From Oecophyllibacter saccharovorans (GTDB lineage Bacteria; Pseudomonadota; Alphaproteobacteria; Acetobacterales; Acetobacteraceae): DNA of 64,000 nucleotides. How positions within the stretch are numbered: position 1 is the stretch's first letter; the number at the start of each line of letters is the position of its first letter. The DNA lies in the NCBI RefSeq assembly GCF_006542375.1, contig NZ_CP038143.1, forward strand, positions 1,364,001 through 1,428,000, written 5' to 3'. Below are positions 1-8,300 of the stretch, piece after piece. The notes beneath the pieces were generated by a model. The model worked only from the letters and a program-made list of their open reading frames with translations. It was not told the DNA's origin and searched no databases. The position numbers were made by a program, and so were the translations under genes.

Positions 1-185
1 ATCCCGGCTCTCCGCCCTTCGTGGCGGAAGGGGCGCATGTGGCGGCCGGGCAGACGCTCCTGCTGATCGAAGCCATGAAGACCTTCAACCAGATCAAGGC
101 GCCGCGTTCGGGAACGCTGGTGCGTTACCTGGTGTCGTCCGGTGAGCCGGTGGAATTCGGCGCGCCCCTGGCCATTATCGAGTGA
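1..185 (+). CDS. accB: Biotin carboxyl carrier protein of acetyl-CoA carboxylase, C-terminal part
   Basis: Carries the biotin that shuttles carboxyl groups from biotin carboxylase to the transcarboxylase in the first step of fatty acid synthesis. Only the last 60 codons are present; the frame opens at base 3 and ends at the TGA at 183-185. The biotinylation motif EAMK is at 69-80, the target lysine being codon 78-80, followed by a typical end of the biotinyl domain (GEPVEFGAPLAIIE). The next gene, accC, begins 6 bp after the stop, the usual accB-accC operon. The N-terminus lies upstream of the window. Confidence 0.95.
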   Translation, partial: PGSPPFVAEGAHVAAGQTLLLIEAMKTFNQIKAPRSGTLVRYLVSSGEPVEFGAPLAIIE

Positions 186-191
186 GGCTGC

Positions 192-1601
192 GTGACAGAT
201 CATACTGACGGCGAGAAGCCGGCTTTTTCCAAGATCCTGATTGCCAATCGCGGGGAAATCGCCCTGCGCATCCTGCGGGCCTGCCGGGAGATGGGGATCA
301 AGACCGTCGCCGTGCACTCCACTGCGGATGCCGACGCCATGCATGTCAGGCTGGCTGACGAAGCGGTCTGCATCGGTCCGCCGAGTGCGCGCGACTCCTA
401 TCTCAATGTGCCCGCCCTCATGTCGGCGGCCACCATGACAGGTGCCGAGGCCATTCACCCAGGCTATGGTTTCCTGTCGGAAAACGCTGATTTTGCCGAG
501 ACGGTCGAAGCGCACGGTATGACCTTCATCGGCCCGACGGCTGAGCATATCCGCACGATGGGCGACAAGATCAGCGCCAAGACCACGATGGAAGCCCTGG
601 GGGTGCCCCTGGTGCCCGGCTCGGACGGGGCGCTCCCGGACCTGGACACGGCACGTGAAGTGGCTGAGCGCGTGGGTTATCCGGTGCTCATCAAGGCGGC
701 AGCAGGCGGCGGCGGCCGGGGCATGAAGGTGGCCCGCACGGCTGATGAGCTGGAAGAAGCCTGGCAGGTGGCGCGGACAGAGGCGCGTGCGGCTTTCGGC
801 AATGACGAGGTTTATCTCGAGAAATATCTCGACCGCCCCCGCCATATCGAGCTGCAGATCATGGGCGACAATTTCGGCAATGTGGTGCATTTCGGCGAGC
901 GCGATTGCTCGCTTCAGCGCCGCCACCAGAAACTGCTGGAAGAGGCGGGCTCTCCGGTCATTACAGAGGCGCAGCGCAACGAGATCGGGGCGACCGTGAC
1001 CAAGGCCCTGTCGCAGATGGGCTACCGCAATGCCGGCACGCTGGAGTTTCTCTACCAGGACGGGCAGTTCTGCTTCATCGAGATGAACACGCGCCTGCAG
1101 GTTGAGCATCCGGTGACGGAAATGGTCTGCGGGGTCGACCTGGTGCGCGAGCAGATCCTGGTGGCGGCGGGGCGCAGGCTTTCCCACCGTCAGGAGGACA
1201 TCCGCATGACCGGCCATGCGATCGAGTGCCGCATCAATGCGGAAAACCCCCGCACCTTCATCCCCAATCCCGGCCAGGTGCGTGTCTATCACGCAGCGGG
1301 CGGTCCCGGCGTGCGGATGGACAGCGCGCTTTATGCGGGCTACCGGGTGCCTCCTTATTATGACAGTATGATCGCCAAGCTGATCGTTCATGCGCCGACG
1401 CGCGCCCAGGCGATTGCGCGCATGCAGCGGGCACTGGAGGAATGCGTGGTGGACGGCGTGGAAACCGTCATTCCCCTGCACCAGAAGATCCTGGCTGACC
1501 CGCAATTCCGCCAGGGCGATTACACCATTCACTGGCTGGAAGATTTCGTGGCCCGTGAAAACGCGGCTGATGCGCCGCCTGCCCCTGAACTGACGGCTTA
1601 A
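192..1601 (+). CDS. accC: Acetyl-CoA carboxylase biotin carboxylase subunit
   Basis: ATP-grasp enzyme that carboxylates the biotin of AccB with bicarbonate. The 469-residue length is near the family norm of about 450. The N-terminal biotin carboxylase domain starts with [14 protein letters not shown] near residue 14. The ATP-grasp glycine-rich loop [12 protein letters not shown] is at residues 168-179 and the active-site segment [14 protein letters not shown] at 297-310. The start is a GTG at 192, six bases after the accB stop, with no better start before the conserved region. The last 20 or so residues are Ala/Pro-rich and not part of the enzyme core. Confidence 0.97.
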   Translation: MTDHTDGEKPAFSKILIANRGEIALRILRACREMGIKTVAVHSTADADAMHVRLADEAVCIGPPSARDSYLNVPALMSAATMTGAEAIHPGYGFLSENADFAETVEAHGMTFIGPTAEHIRTMGDKISAKTTMEALGVPLVPGSDGALPDLDTAREVAERVGYPVLIKAAAGGGGRGMKVARTADELEEAWQVARTEARAAFGNDEVYLEKYLDRPRHIELQIMGDNFGNVVHFGERDCSLQRRHQKLLEEAGSPVITEAQRNEIGATVTKALSQMGYRNAGTLEFLYQDGQFCFIEMNTRLQVEHPVTEMVCGVDLVREQILVAAGRRLSHRQEDIRMTGHAIECRINAENPRTFIPNPGQVRVYHAAGGPGVRMDSALYAGYRVPPYYDSMIAKLIVHAPTRAQAIARMQRALEECVVDGVETVIPLHQKILADPQFRQGDYTIHWLEDFVARENAADAPPAPELTA

Positions 1602-1611
1602 GAAGGGCTGG

Positions 1612-1646
1612 CTTAAGAGAGATTCTCTAAGAACCGGACGTTTTTC
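1612..1646 (+). terminator. Weak terminator-like inverted repeat after accC
   Basis: An 8-bp stem with a one-base bulge (CTTAAGAGA at 1612-1620 against TCTCTAAG at 1624-1631) lies between the convergent accC and ccmB ends. A run of five T follows only about ten bases later, so this is not a canonical intrinsic terminator. Confidence 0.3.
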
Positions 1647-2343
1647 AGCGACAGGCTTCCCGCAGGCCGATCCCGGCCAGCAGGGGGCACAGCGGCAGGG
1701 CGGCGCAGAAGAAAGCGCCCAGGAATTCCAGCCCCGTCGTAGGGGAGAGACCCTGGAGCGGCGCGCTGCAGGCGATCGTTCCGAAAATCAGCAGTGGCGT
1801 GCACAGCGGCAGGACCAGCATCGGCAGGAGCACGCTGCTGAAACGCGCGCCCAGGGCGATGGCAGCGCCCATGCCGCCAAGCAGGGAAAACCCCATCGTT
1901 CCCAAGGCCAGGCTGCCCAGGAGCAGCGGCGCGCTTTTCAGCGGCAGGCCGAACATGAGCAGGAGCGGGAGGGCGGCTGCCAGCAGGGGCAGCGCGCTGC
2001 AGAGCCAGTGCGCGGTGATCTTGGCCAGAGCCAGGGCTGCAGGCGAAAGGCCGCTGAGCATCAGCTGGTCGAGCGCGCCGTCTTCCAGGTCAGGCTGAAA
2101 GATTTTCTCCAGAGAGAGCAGGGAAGCGAGCAGGGCGCAGACCCAGATCAGACCGGGCGCTGTCTTTGCCAGCAAAGCGGGTGAGGGGCCGAGGGCGAGC
2201 GGGAAGAGACTGGCGCAGAGCACGAAAAACAATACGCCAGCCAGCGTGTCGCCCCCGAAACGACGCGCCATGAGAAGATCGCGCCTCAGCACATGGCCGA
2301 AAAGCGCCAGTTCTCTGGGCTTGGACTGAGATCTGCCGGTCAT
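1645..2343 (-). CDS. ccmB: Heme exporter subunit CcmB
   Basis: Membrane subunit of the CcmABCD complex, which releases heme-loaded CcmE during System I cytochrome c maturation. The 232-residue protein is almost entirely hydrophobic, with about six membrane segments and a short polar N-terminus with the family-like RRDLLMARR. The start is placed at the ATG at 2343 because it gives a 4-bp ATGA overlap with the ccmA stop; an in-frame ATG at 2358 would overlap by 19 bp. Unlike many genomes, ccmC does not follow: the remaining ccm genes lie at 46-52 kb. Confidence 0.92.
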   Translation of the reverse strand: MTGRSQSKPRELALFGHVLRRDLLMARRFGGDTLAGVLFFVLCASLFPLALGPSPALLAKTAPGLIWVCALLASLLSLEKIFQPDLEDGALDQLMLSGLSPAALALAKITAHWLCSALPLLAAALPLLLMFGLPLKSAPLLLGSLALGTMGFSLLGGMGAAIALGARFSSVLLPMLVLPLCTPLLIFGTIACSAPLQGLSPTTGLEFLGAFFCAALPLCPLLAGIGLREACR

Positions 2344-3140
2344 GTGGGCGCATTCCATGCCGACCAGTCCGTGGCTTGTTTCAGTGTGCTTTCCCCTCTT
2401 GGGGCTTCGGGCCCCACAGGTTCTGTTGTAGCAGGCGCTGACAGTGTCAGCACCCTGCCCGGTGGCAGGGGAAGGGGGACGTGGCTGGTGGTCACAAGGG
2501 CGCCCCCTTGGGCCAGGTGAGCCTGCATCAATCTGCCCAGAAGGGCCACGCTCTGCGCATCCAGGCCGGTTGCGGGTTCGTCAAGCAGCCAGAGGGGCGC
2601 GCGCGTCAGCAGCAGCCCTGCCAGGGCTGCGCGCCGTTTCTGCCCTGCTGAAAGCAGGCGCACGGGCTGGCGCGCCATTCCCCCCAGCCCGACCTGCTGC
2701 AGGCTCTGCGCAATCGCGCTCAGTTCCTGGCCGCCAAGGGCGCAGGGAAAGCGGAGATTGTCCTCAACACTCAAAGCGGGCTTGAGGGCATTGGCATGGC
2801 CCAACCAGCCGACCTTCACCCGGCACCGGCGCAGGCCGCTATCGGGTGGGCACAGCCCGGCCACGCAACGCAGGAAGCTCGACTTGCCCACCCCGTTGGG
2901 TCCGAGAACGCGCAGAGAGTCACCGCCTGCCAGGGTGAGGGTGAGACCTGTAAGCAACCTGCGCCCGCCACGCCGGACTGAAACATCCTGCAGTTCCAGA
3001 AAGGGCTGGCCCTGTTCCGGTTGGGCGTGGTCCGACTGGTGAACTTCTGGCTGAAAAGCAGGCGGCAAAAAAACTCCGCCCCGGGAGGGCTGGAACGGTT
3101 TGCCTGACGTAAGGTTTTGGTTATGAGAAGTGTCTTGCAT
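2340..3140 (-). CDS. ccmA: Cytochrome c biogenesis ATP-binding protein CcmA
   Basis: ABC ATPase that powers release of holo-CcmE from the CcmCD complex. Walker A is GPNGVGKSS at residues 80-88, the signature is LLSAGQKRR, and Walker B is LWLLDEPATGLD. The start is taken at the ATG at 3140 (MQDTSHNQ); an upstream in-frame start at 3182 would push into the divergent ABC gene's leader. Even so there are about 45 residues before the conserved domain, longer than usual and unlike anything recognised. Translationally coupled to ccmB through an ATGA overlap. Confidence 0.92.
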   Translation of the reverse strand: MQDTSHNQNLTSGKPFQPSRGGVFLPPAFQPEVHQSDHAQPEQGQPFLELQDVSVRRGGRRLLTGLTLTLAGGDSLRVLGPNGVGKSSFLRCVAGLCPPDSGLRRCRVKVGWLGHANALKPALSVEDNLRFPCALGGQELSAIAQSLQQVGLGGMARQPVRLLSAGQKRRAALAGLLLTRAPLWLLDEPATGLDAQSVALLGRLMQAHLAQGGALVTTSHVPLPLPPGRVLTLSAPATTEPVGPEAPRGESTLKQATDWSAWNAPT

Positions 3141-3238
3141 TTTCCGCCAGGATAGAGGTGTTCGAGGAAAATGTCGCCTCACCTGCAGCCAGCCCTCATT
3201 TTCTGCTTTCCGCTTGGGAAAGCAGCGCGCCGGAAGGA

Positions 3239-4006
3239 ATGACCGAACTGTCTGATCTGGTTCTACAAGCAGAAAACATCCGCAAGAATCTGGGCGGCAA
3301 TGAAATCCTGCATGGCCTCTCCCTCGACGTCGAGCGCGGCGAGCTGGTGTCCATCATCGGCCCGTCAGGCTGCGGCAAGTCGACTTTTCTGCGTTGCCTG
3401 AATTTTCTCGAACATCCCGATTCGGGCAAGGTGCGCGTCGAGGATGTCTCCCTTGAAGGAACGGTGCACTGGCATGCGCGCCAGGAAGCGCAGGCGCACA
3501 AGCTGCGCGCGCATGTGGGCATGGTGTTTCAGGACTTCAACCTGTTTCCCCACCGCACCGTGCTGGAGAACGTCATGATGGCGCCGATGCACGTCAAGAA
3601 CATGCCGCGTGAACAGGCCCAGGAAATTGCGACGGAGTTCCTGAACAAGGTCGGGCTGGGTAAGGTGATGGACCGCCACCCCGATCGCCTGTCAGGCGGC
3701 CAGAAACAGCGTGCGGCCATTGCCCGCGCTCTGGCTATGAAACCTTCGGTCATGCTGTATGACGAGCCGACCTCAGCCCTTGATCCCGAGCTTTCCGAGG
3801 AGGTCCTGGAAGTCATGCGTGCTCTTGACCGGGAAGGCATGACCCAGATCGTCGTCACGCATGACATGCGTTTCGCGCGCGCCGCTTCAGACCGCGTCCT
3901 GTATCTTGAAGGCGGGGAAATTGTCGAAAGCGGATCGCCTGAAAAGATTTTCGCCTCTCCTGAAGACCCCCGTACCCGCCGTTTCCTCCGGACCTTGCTG
4001 GCATGA
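3239..4006 (+). CDS. Polar amino acid ABC transporter ATP-binding protein
   Basis: GlnQ/HisP-type ATPase energising uptake of a polar amino acid or related compound. It has 255 residues with Walker A GPSGCGKST at 41-49, the signature LSGGQKQR, Walker B LYDEPTSALD and the switch histidine in VVTHDM. I place the start at the ATG at 3239, where the family-like N-terminus TELSDLVLQAENI begins; an in-frame GTG at 3158 would add 27 residues not typical of the family. The stop overlaps the next start by 4 bp (ATGA), so the two products are probably made stoichiometrically. The substrate cannot be told from sequence. Confidence 0.92.
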   Translation: MTELSDLVLQAENIRKNLGGNEILHGLSLDVERGELVSIIGPSGCGKSTFLRCLNFLEHPDSGKVRVEDVSLEGTVHWHARQEAQAHKLRAHVGMVFQDFNLFPHRTVLENVMMAPMHVKNMPREQAQEIATEFLNKVGLGKVMDRHPDRLSGGQKQRAAIARALAMKPSVMLYDEPTSALDPELSEEVLEVMRALDREGMTQIVVTHDMRFARAASDRVLYLEGGEIVESGSPEKIFASPEDPRTRRFLRTLLA

Positions 4007-5661
4007 CCGTAATGACCCCTGATGATAGCCTTCCCCGCCCCTGCCCGGGCGGGGAAGCTGGAAAGCTGCGCCGTTTTTCTGCCCCTCAGCGTCCTGCCTT
4101 CAGCCGCGCCCTGAAGGGCGTGCTGGCGCTGGTGTTTCTGGTCCTGCTGGTCCCGCGTGTGCAGGCCGAAGAAGTGGCCGGGCTGGTGGTGCCGCAGGCA
4201 GCCGTGACCGGCGCGCGCTCGGCTGATGACCTGCCCTGGGCTTCCGACGGGGAGGCGAATGTTCCCTATGTCTTTCATGACCCGGCGCATGAAGCGCGCG
4301 TGACCGGGTTTGAATATGACATCATGAACGCCATCGGCCCGCTGCTGCACCGCAAGGCGCGCTTCGTGCAGAACGGCTGGGACGGGCTGATCCCTGGCCT
4401 GTCACGCGGGCTTTACGCCATGGTCGTTGACGGGATCGAGATGACGCCCGAGCACAAGGCGGCGGTGCTGTTCACCCGTCCCTATTACGTGACCTCCGAC
4501 CGGATCGTGGTACGCCGCAACGAGAAGGGTTTTGATACCCTGCAGTCGCTCAAGGGCCATACGGTCGGCACCATCAAAAGCACGGCGGCCGAACGCCTGC
4601 TGCTGGACCAGGACCCGGCCAGCCTGCGCGCCTATGAGGAAGAGACCGACATGTTCAGCGACCTGCAGAACGGTCGGCTGGACGCCATCCTGATCGATGA
4701 GCCCATCGCGCAGTATTACCTGACCTCCGACATGAAAATGACCGGTCCGCCGATCGGCACGGTGGCTTACGGTATCGCGTTCGCCAAGAACAACCCCCAG
4801 ATCCGCGATGCCGTCAACGCGGCGCTGACCACCCTGATCGAAAACGGCACGCTTCACCGCATTCTGGCGCGCTGGGACCTCTGGACGCCGCGCATGGCGG
4901 AATACACGGGGGATTACTCCACTCCCCACATTGTGCCGGTGGAATGGGACCAGTACCGCCGCACCATGGCCACCCTCAACGATGGCGGGCTGATGGCGCG
5001 CTTTCACCGCTACGTGTCTTTCCTGCCCCTTATCGGCCAGGGTGCGTTGATGACCATTGCCGTTTCGGCCCTGGCGATGGTGCTGGCGGTGGGGCTTGGG
5101 CTGCTGCTGGCTTTGGGGCGCCATTACGGCCACCGGGCAGTGCGCTGGGCTTCAGGGGCTTATATCGAGGTCGTCCGCGGCACGCCGCTGCTGATCCAGA
5201 TTCTCTTCATCTTCTACGGCTTGCCGTCTTTCGGGATCCAGCTGTCGCCTTTCCTGGCCGGCGTCGTGGCGCTGGGACTGAATTACGCCGCTTATGAGGC
5301 GGAGAATTACCGGGCCGGCCTCCTGTCAGTGCCGAGGGGGCAGATGGAAGGGGCGCTGGCGCTCAACATGACCCATCTCCAGGCACTGCGTCTGGTCGTG
5401 GTGCCGCAGGCCTTCCGCACGGTGGTGCCGGTCATGACCAATGACTTCATCTCGCTGCTCAAGGACAGCTCCCTTGTCTCTGTCATCACCCTGACCGAGC
5501 TCAGCCAGACCTATATCCGCCTGTCTTCCACCTATTATGACTATGTGGGTCCCGGCCTGATGGTCGGCGCGGCCTATATCCTCATCGGCCTGCCCTTTGT
5601 GCGCCTGGCCAGCATGGCTGAAAAACGGCTGGGCAAGGCCATCCGCCAGGGCCATCACTGA
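4003..5661 (+). CDS. Amino acid ABC transporter, fused substrate-binding protein and permease
   Basis: A 552-residue fusion. A hydrophobic signal/anchor segment (about 37-55) is followed by a solute-binding domain of the polar amino acid type (about 60-300, with FEYDIMNAIG, the DLQNGRLDAI stretch and IAFAKNN). A HisM/GlnP-type permease domain with roughly five membrane segments occupies about 340-545. The EAA loop that docks on the ATPase (ENYRAGLLSVPRGQMEGA) is intact. With the preceding ATPase this makes a complete two-gene importer with a tethered receptor. Fused binding-protein/permease polypeptides are known for GlnP-type systems, mostly in Gram-positives, so the arrangement is noteworthy here. 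Confidence 0.9.
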   Translation: MTVMTPDDSLPRPCPGGEAGKLRRFSAPQRPAFSRALKGVLALVFLVLLVPRVQAEEVAGLVVPQAAVTGARSADDLPWASDGEANVPYVFHDPAHEARVTGFEYDIMNAIGPLLHRKARFVQNGWDGLIPGLSRGLYAMVVDGIEMTPEHKAAVLFTRPYYVTSDRIVVRRNEKGFDTLQSLKGHTVGTIKSTAAERLLLDQDPASLRAYEEETDMFSDLQNGRLDAILIDEPIAQYYLTSDMKMTGPPIGTVAYGIAFAKNNPQIRDAVNAALTTLIENGTLHRILARWDLWTPRMAEYTGDYSTPHIVPVEWDQYRRTMATLNDGGLMARFHRYVSFLPLIGQGALMTIAVSALAMVLAVGLGLLLALGRHYGHRAVRWASGAYIEVVRGTPLLIQILFIFYGLPSFGIQLSPFLAGVVALGLNYAAYEAENYRAGLLSVPRGQMEGALALNMTHLQALRLVVVPQAFRTVVPVMTNDFISLLKDSSLVSVITLTELSQTYIRLSSTYYDYVGPGLMVGAAYILIGLPFVRLASMAEKRLGKAIRQGHH

Positions 5662-5666
5662 GCTGA

Positions 5667-5693
5667 ACGGCCCCCTTCCGGTTCAGGGGCCGT
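5667..5693. terminator. Hairpin between convergent genes
   Basis: ACGGCCCC (5667-5674) pairs perfectly with GGGGCCGT (5686-5693) across an 11-nt loop, lying between the ABC transporter stop and the minus-strand stop at 5683. It could end transcription from either side, but no T-run follows on either strand. Confidence 0.45.
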
Positions 5694-6621
5694 GAAAGGC
5701 CGGGTCGCGCGGGGTGGGTGAGGGTTCCAGCGCCGGGATGTGAAAGCCCTGGTTGAGGCGCGCGACCCATTGCCCCGTCCAGTTTTTCTGCGCCGTGACG
5801 TAGCTGCGCGCTGCCGCGACATGACCGATCTCCTGCCGGTCCCAGCCCTGCAGGGGAGCCAGCAGGTGGGTGGTGCCGGGCTTTGTGGGCGCCAGCAGCA
5901 GGTCCACGGTCATCACCTGAGCCGGGGGCAGGGAAGCGCTGGAAGCCCCAGCGCCATCTTCAGCGGTCTGGGGGCGGAACAGGCGCCAGCCTGACATGAT
6001 CATGAGGGGCGGCAGGGGCATGTCCAGGGCGTGGAGGCGGGCGATGGTTTCAGTGATGAGTGGATTGAAGCTGACCGTCTGCTGGCCCAGCAGGGTCGGG
6101 CTCAGAAAAGTGCACTGCGTTTCACGCGGAAGCTCCCTGAGCTGGGTCATGTAGTTCCGGTCATCATGGCAGGCTGCCATCATGGTATCGGCAATGGCAG
6201 GGGGAAGCGGCGTGGGACTCACCTGTACGACGAGCAGGCCGGTCACCTTTCCGCCTGTTCCGACCGGGCCGGTGAGGCGGACAAAGGCAAGATAGGAGAA
6301 GCTGGCTGGCGGCGGCGTCTGCGCGGCGAGCAGGGGGTGCCAGGTCCCTTCAGGCAGGGGAAGGACAAAAGCCCCCAGCGGGACGGAACCCTGAAGGCTC
6401 TCACGCAGGTCCGGATAGGTGAAGCGCGCCTGCGGGACGGCCGCAGCGGAATCTGCGGGGCCCGTCTTTTCAAGAGATTCGGCAGAGCCGGGCAGCCAGG
6501 GGCACTGGGCCTTGAGGAAAGGGGTGGGAAAGAACGCCGCCAACCCCAGCCCCGCAATCCCGACGAGCAGGGAGAGCCGCCAGAGAGGCGCCCGTTTCCA
6601 GAGCTGTCCGAAAGCGCTCAT
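5683..6621 (-). CDS. Membrane-anchored protein of unknown function, partner of the AAA-like gene
   Basis: I do not recognise a family. The 312-residue protein has one N-terminal membrane segment (about residues 15-35) and a large soluble remainder rich in Pro, Ala and Leu, probably periplasmic. Cysteines are few (FLKAQCPW, AACHDD, TQCTF). The start is fixed at the ATG at 6621 by a strong AAGGAGG Shine-Dalgarno six bases upstream; two earlier in-frame ATGs lie in or before that site. It follows the AAA-like gene by 56 bp on the same strand, suggesting one operon and a shared role. Confidence 0.7.
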   Translation of the reverse strand: MSAFGQLWKRAPLWRLSLLVGIAGLGLAAFFPTPFLKAQCPWLPGSAESLEKTGPADSAAAVPQARFTYPDLRESLQGSVPLGAFVLPLPEGTWHPLLAAQTPPPASFSYLAFVRLTGPVGTGGKVTGLLVVQVSPTPLPPAIADTMMAACHDDRNYMTQLRELPRETQCTFLSPTLLGQQTVSFNPLITETIARLHALDMPLPPLMIMSGWRLFRPQTAEDGAGASSASLPPAQVMTVDLLLAPTKPGTTHLLAPLQGWDRQEIGHVAAARSYVTAQKNWTGQWVARLNQGFHIPALEPSPTPRDPAFHGP

Positions 6622-6677
6622 GCGCTCCTCCTTCATGTTCTTCCCCACATTTCTGCCAGTCTTGAAGCCGGGGGCGG

Positions 6678-8096
6678 TTATACCCCTTTTGTGACCAGGC
6701 GACGGGCCTGCAGGCTGCTCGGAACGACCTGCAGGCGGAATGAGCGGTCATCATCAGACGGGCTTTGGGGCGGGGCTGCAATGAGCTCCACCCAGTCATA
6801 GCCCTGCTGGCGTGCCAGGATCAGGTCGTCGCCGATCAGGCTGTCCAGGTTGTTCAGCACCGTCTTGCCATCGGTCATGGTCCCCAGCTGTTCCATAAGG
6901 CGGTATATCAGCGCCGGGTCGACGCCGCCTGGGGGGAGATGCAGCCCGTAGCTTTCCACCAGGGCTTCGGCCTCGCGGGCCAGGCGTTGCGCCAGGTCAC
7001 GCCCCTGCAGGGGGTCAAAGAAATAAGCCCGATCGACAAGAGCCAGCAGCGCTGGGGCCAGCCCGCTCTTCTGCCAGACTTCTTCCTGCTGAAAAGCGGG
7101 CGTTCGGGAAGATCCAGCGGCTTCCGTTGCGTCCGGAGTGCCTGTTTCAGCTACCGGTTCAATTGTCGGCTGCCTGTCCACGATAGCGCTGAGGATGAAG
7201 ATGGCCTCGCCTGCAGGCAGCTCTTCACCTGTGCGGGGATCGGTGATCTGTCCGGTTTCACAGGCGCGTTGCAGGAAATGAAGGGCCGGGTTGCGCAGCG
7301 GGTCGCTTCCGGTCGGGGTGAGCCCGTCCAGCAGAAGGACACTGGCAGGATTGCGCCGCAGAGCATCAGCGATCTGCTGAAGAAAGGGGGTTTCATCGCT
7401 GCTGTCAGCAGGGTCAGGCGTGGCAGGGGCCTGGCGCAGGTCGAGCGTCAGCAGCGGGCGGTGCAGCAGGGTGGCCAGCTGGCGGGCAAACCAGCCCTTG
7501 CCGGTATGGGCAGGGCCACTGAAGAGAAACACGGCGACCGGATGGATATGCGCGTTGCTTTCCGTAGCGCCGGCCATAACGCTTCCCCGGGAAACCTGGG
7601 ACAACGGTGCCTGGCGTGCCAGGCGGTGGCGCAGAAAGCGGGCCACGTCTTCGCAGATTTCCCGGTGGCCGTCCACGCGGGCCTGCAGGGCGGCTGCCAG
7701 CTCGCCCGGTTGCAGGGTTTTCTCGTGCTGCCTGCGAAGCAGCTGCGCTTCGACATGGCGGCGACGGGTGAAACGCTCCAGAAGCCGGGTGAGAACAGTC
7801 CGCCTGCGCTGCAGGCCGCGCGCTGCCAGGCGGTCGCCCCGTTTTTCAAACACAAGCCCGGCCAGGGCCGCCCCCAGCCCGAGCAGCCCCAGCGGCAGAT
7901 ACCAGGGCCGTCCTTTGTCAATCAGGCCGAAAACCGCTTTTCTTCCTGAAGCCAGCAGCCCGCTTTTCCAGGAAGCGGGTGAAGAGACGGGATGGAGCCC
8001 ATGAAGCAGAAGCGCTACCTGGACGGCCGAAAGAATCAGGAAGGCCAGCACCATGTAAGGCATCGCCCGGTAAAGCAGGGGGTGAGGCTGTTTCAT
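6678..8096 (-). CDS. Membrane-anchored degenerate Clp/Hsp100-like AAA+ protein
   Basis: 472 residues. Two membrane segments (about 12-32 and 66-84) are followed by a basic linker and a module aligned by eye with the second AAA domain of ClpA/ClpB. The pre-domain helix ends in VDGHREICEDVARFLRHRL (about 141-159), in the place of the usual VxGQdeAv. Catalytic positions look lost. Walker A reads GPAHTGKGW (194-202) with Gly for the Thr/Ser. Walker B is VLLLDG (253-258) with Gly for Glu. The segment equivalent to the PEFLNRID arginine finger reads PALLALVD (348-355). The sensor-2 GAR is replaced by TDGK. It is probably a structural or nucleotide-sensing scaffold rather than an active unfoldase; function unknown. 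Confidence 0.75.
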   Translation of the reverse strand: MKQPHPLLYRAMPYMVLAFLILSAVQVALLLHGLHPVSSPASWKSGLLASGRKAVFGLIDKGRPWYLPLGLLGLGAALAGLVFEKRGDRLAARGLQRRRTVLTRLLERFTRRRHVEAQLLRRQHEKTLQPGELAAALQARVDGHREICEDVARFLRHRLARQAPLSQVSRGSVMAGATESNAHIHPVAVFLFSGPAHTGKGWFARQLATLLHRPLLTLDLRQAPATPDPADSSDETPFLQQIADALRRNPASVLLLDGLTPTGSDPLRNPALHFLQRACETGQITDPRTGEELPAGEAIFILSAIVDRQPTIEPVAETGTPDATEAAGSSRTPAFQQEEVWQKSGLAPALLALVDRAYFFDPLQGRDLAQRLAREAEALVESYGLHLPPGGVDPALIYRLMEQLGTMTDGKTVLNNLDSLIGDDLILARQQGYDWVELIAAPPQSPSDDDRSFRLQVVPSSLQARRLVTKGV

Positions 8097-8152
8097 GCAG
8101 GGCCCTTCAGTTGGACGAACTCAGTGGACACTGTCTGGTTTGCGCGCCAGCG

Positions 8153-8196
8153 GGGTTCTTCAGAGCTGTAACAGCTGGCGTGCGGGCTGAGAACCC
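8153..8196 (+). promoter_or_regulatory. Structured leader element upstream of rimP-nusA
   Basis: GGGTTCT-T-CAG (8153-8163) pairs with CTGAGAACCC (8187-8196): ten base pairs with one bulged T. They enclose a second hairpin, AGCTG-TAA-CAGCT (8164-8176). It sits between the divergent AAA-like gene and rimP, upstream of a terminator-like hairpin. It matches no riboswitch I recognise. A weak promoter-like pair (TTGCAT, 17 bp, TAGAGA) lies just downstream, near 8203-8231. Confidence 0.4.
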
Positions 8197-8269
8197 GAAC
8201 GCTTGCATTCCCCACCAGGAGCGCCTAGAGAAGACAGAGTTTCACTTTCATCTTCCATCAGTATTGGGG

Positions 8270-8300
8270 GGTGGCCCTGACGGGCCGCCTTTTTTGTTTT
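8270..8300 (+). terminator. Strong intrinsic terminator-like hairpin at the rimP start (possible attenuator)
   Basis: GGTGGCCC (8270-8277) pairs with GGGCCGCC (8282-8289), eight pairs including one wobble, with a TGAC loop, followed by seven T (8290-8295 plus downstream T-runs). No plus-strand gene lies upstream, so it must terminate a leader or small RNA transcript. The only usable rimP start codon (TTG at 8299) lies in its T-tract. Confidence 0.65.

Noticed and set aside
7080-8096. Type VI secretion ClpV as identity of the AAA-like protein
   Set aside because: Only one AAA-like domain, membrane helices present, catalytic residues lost and no other secretion genes nearby.
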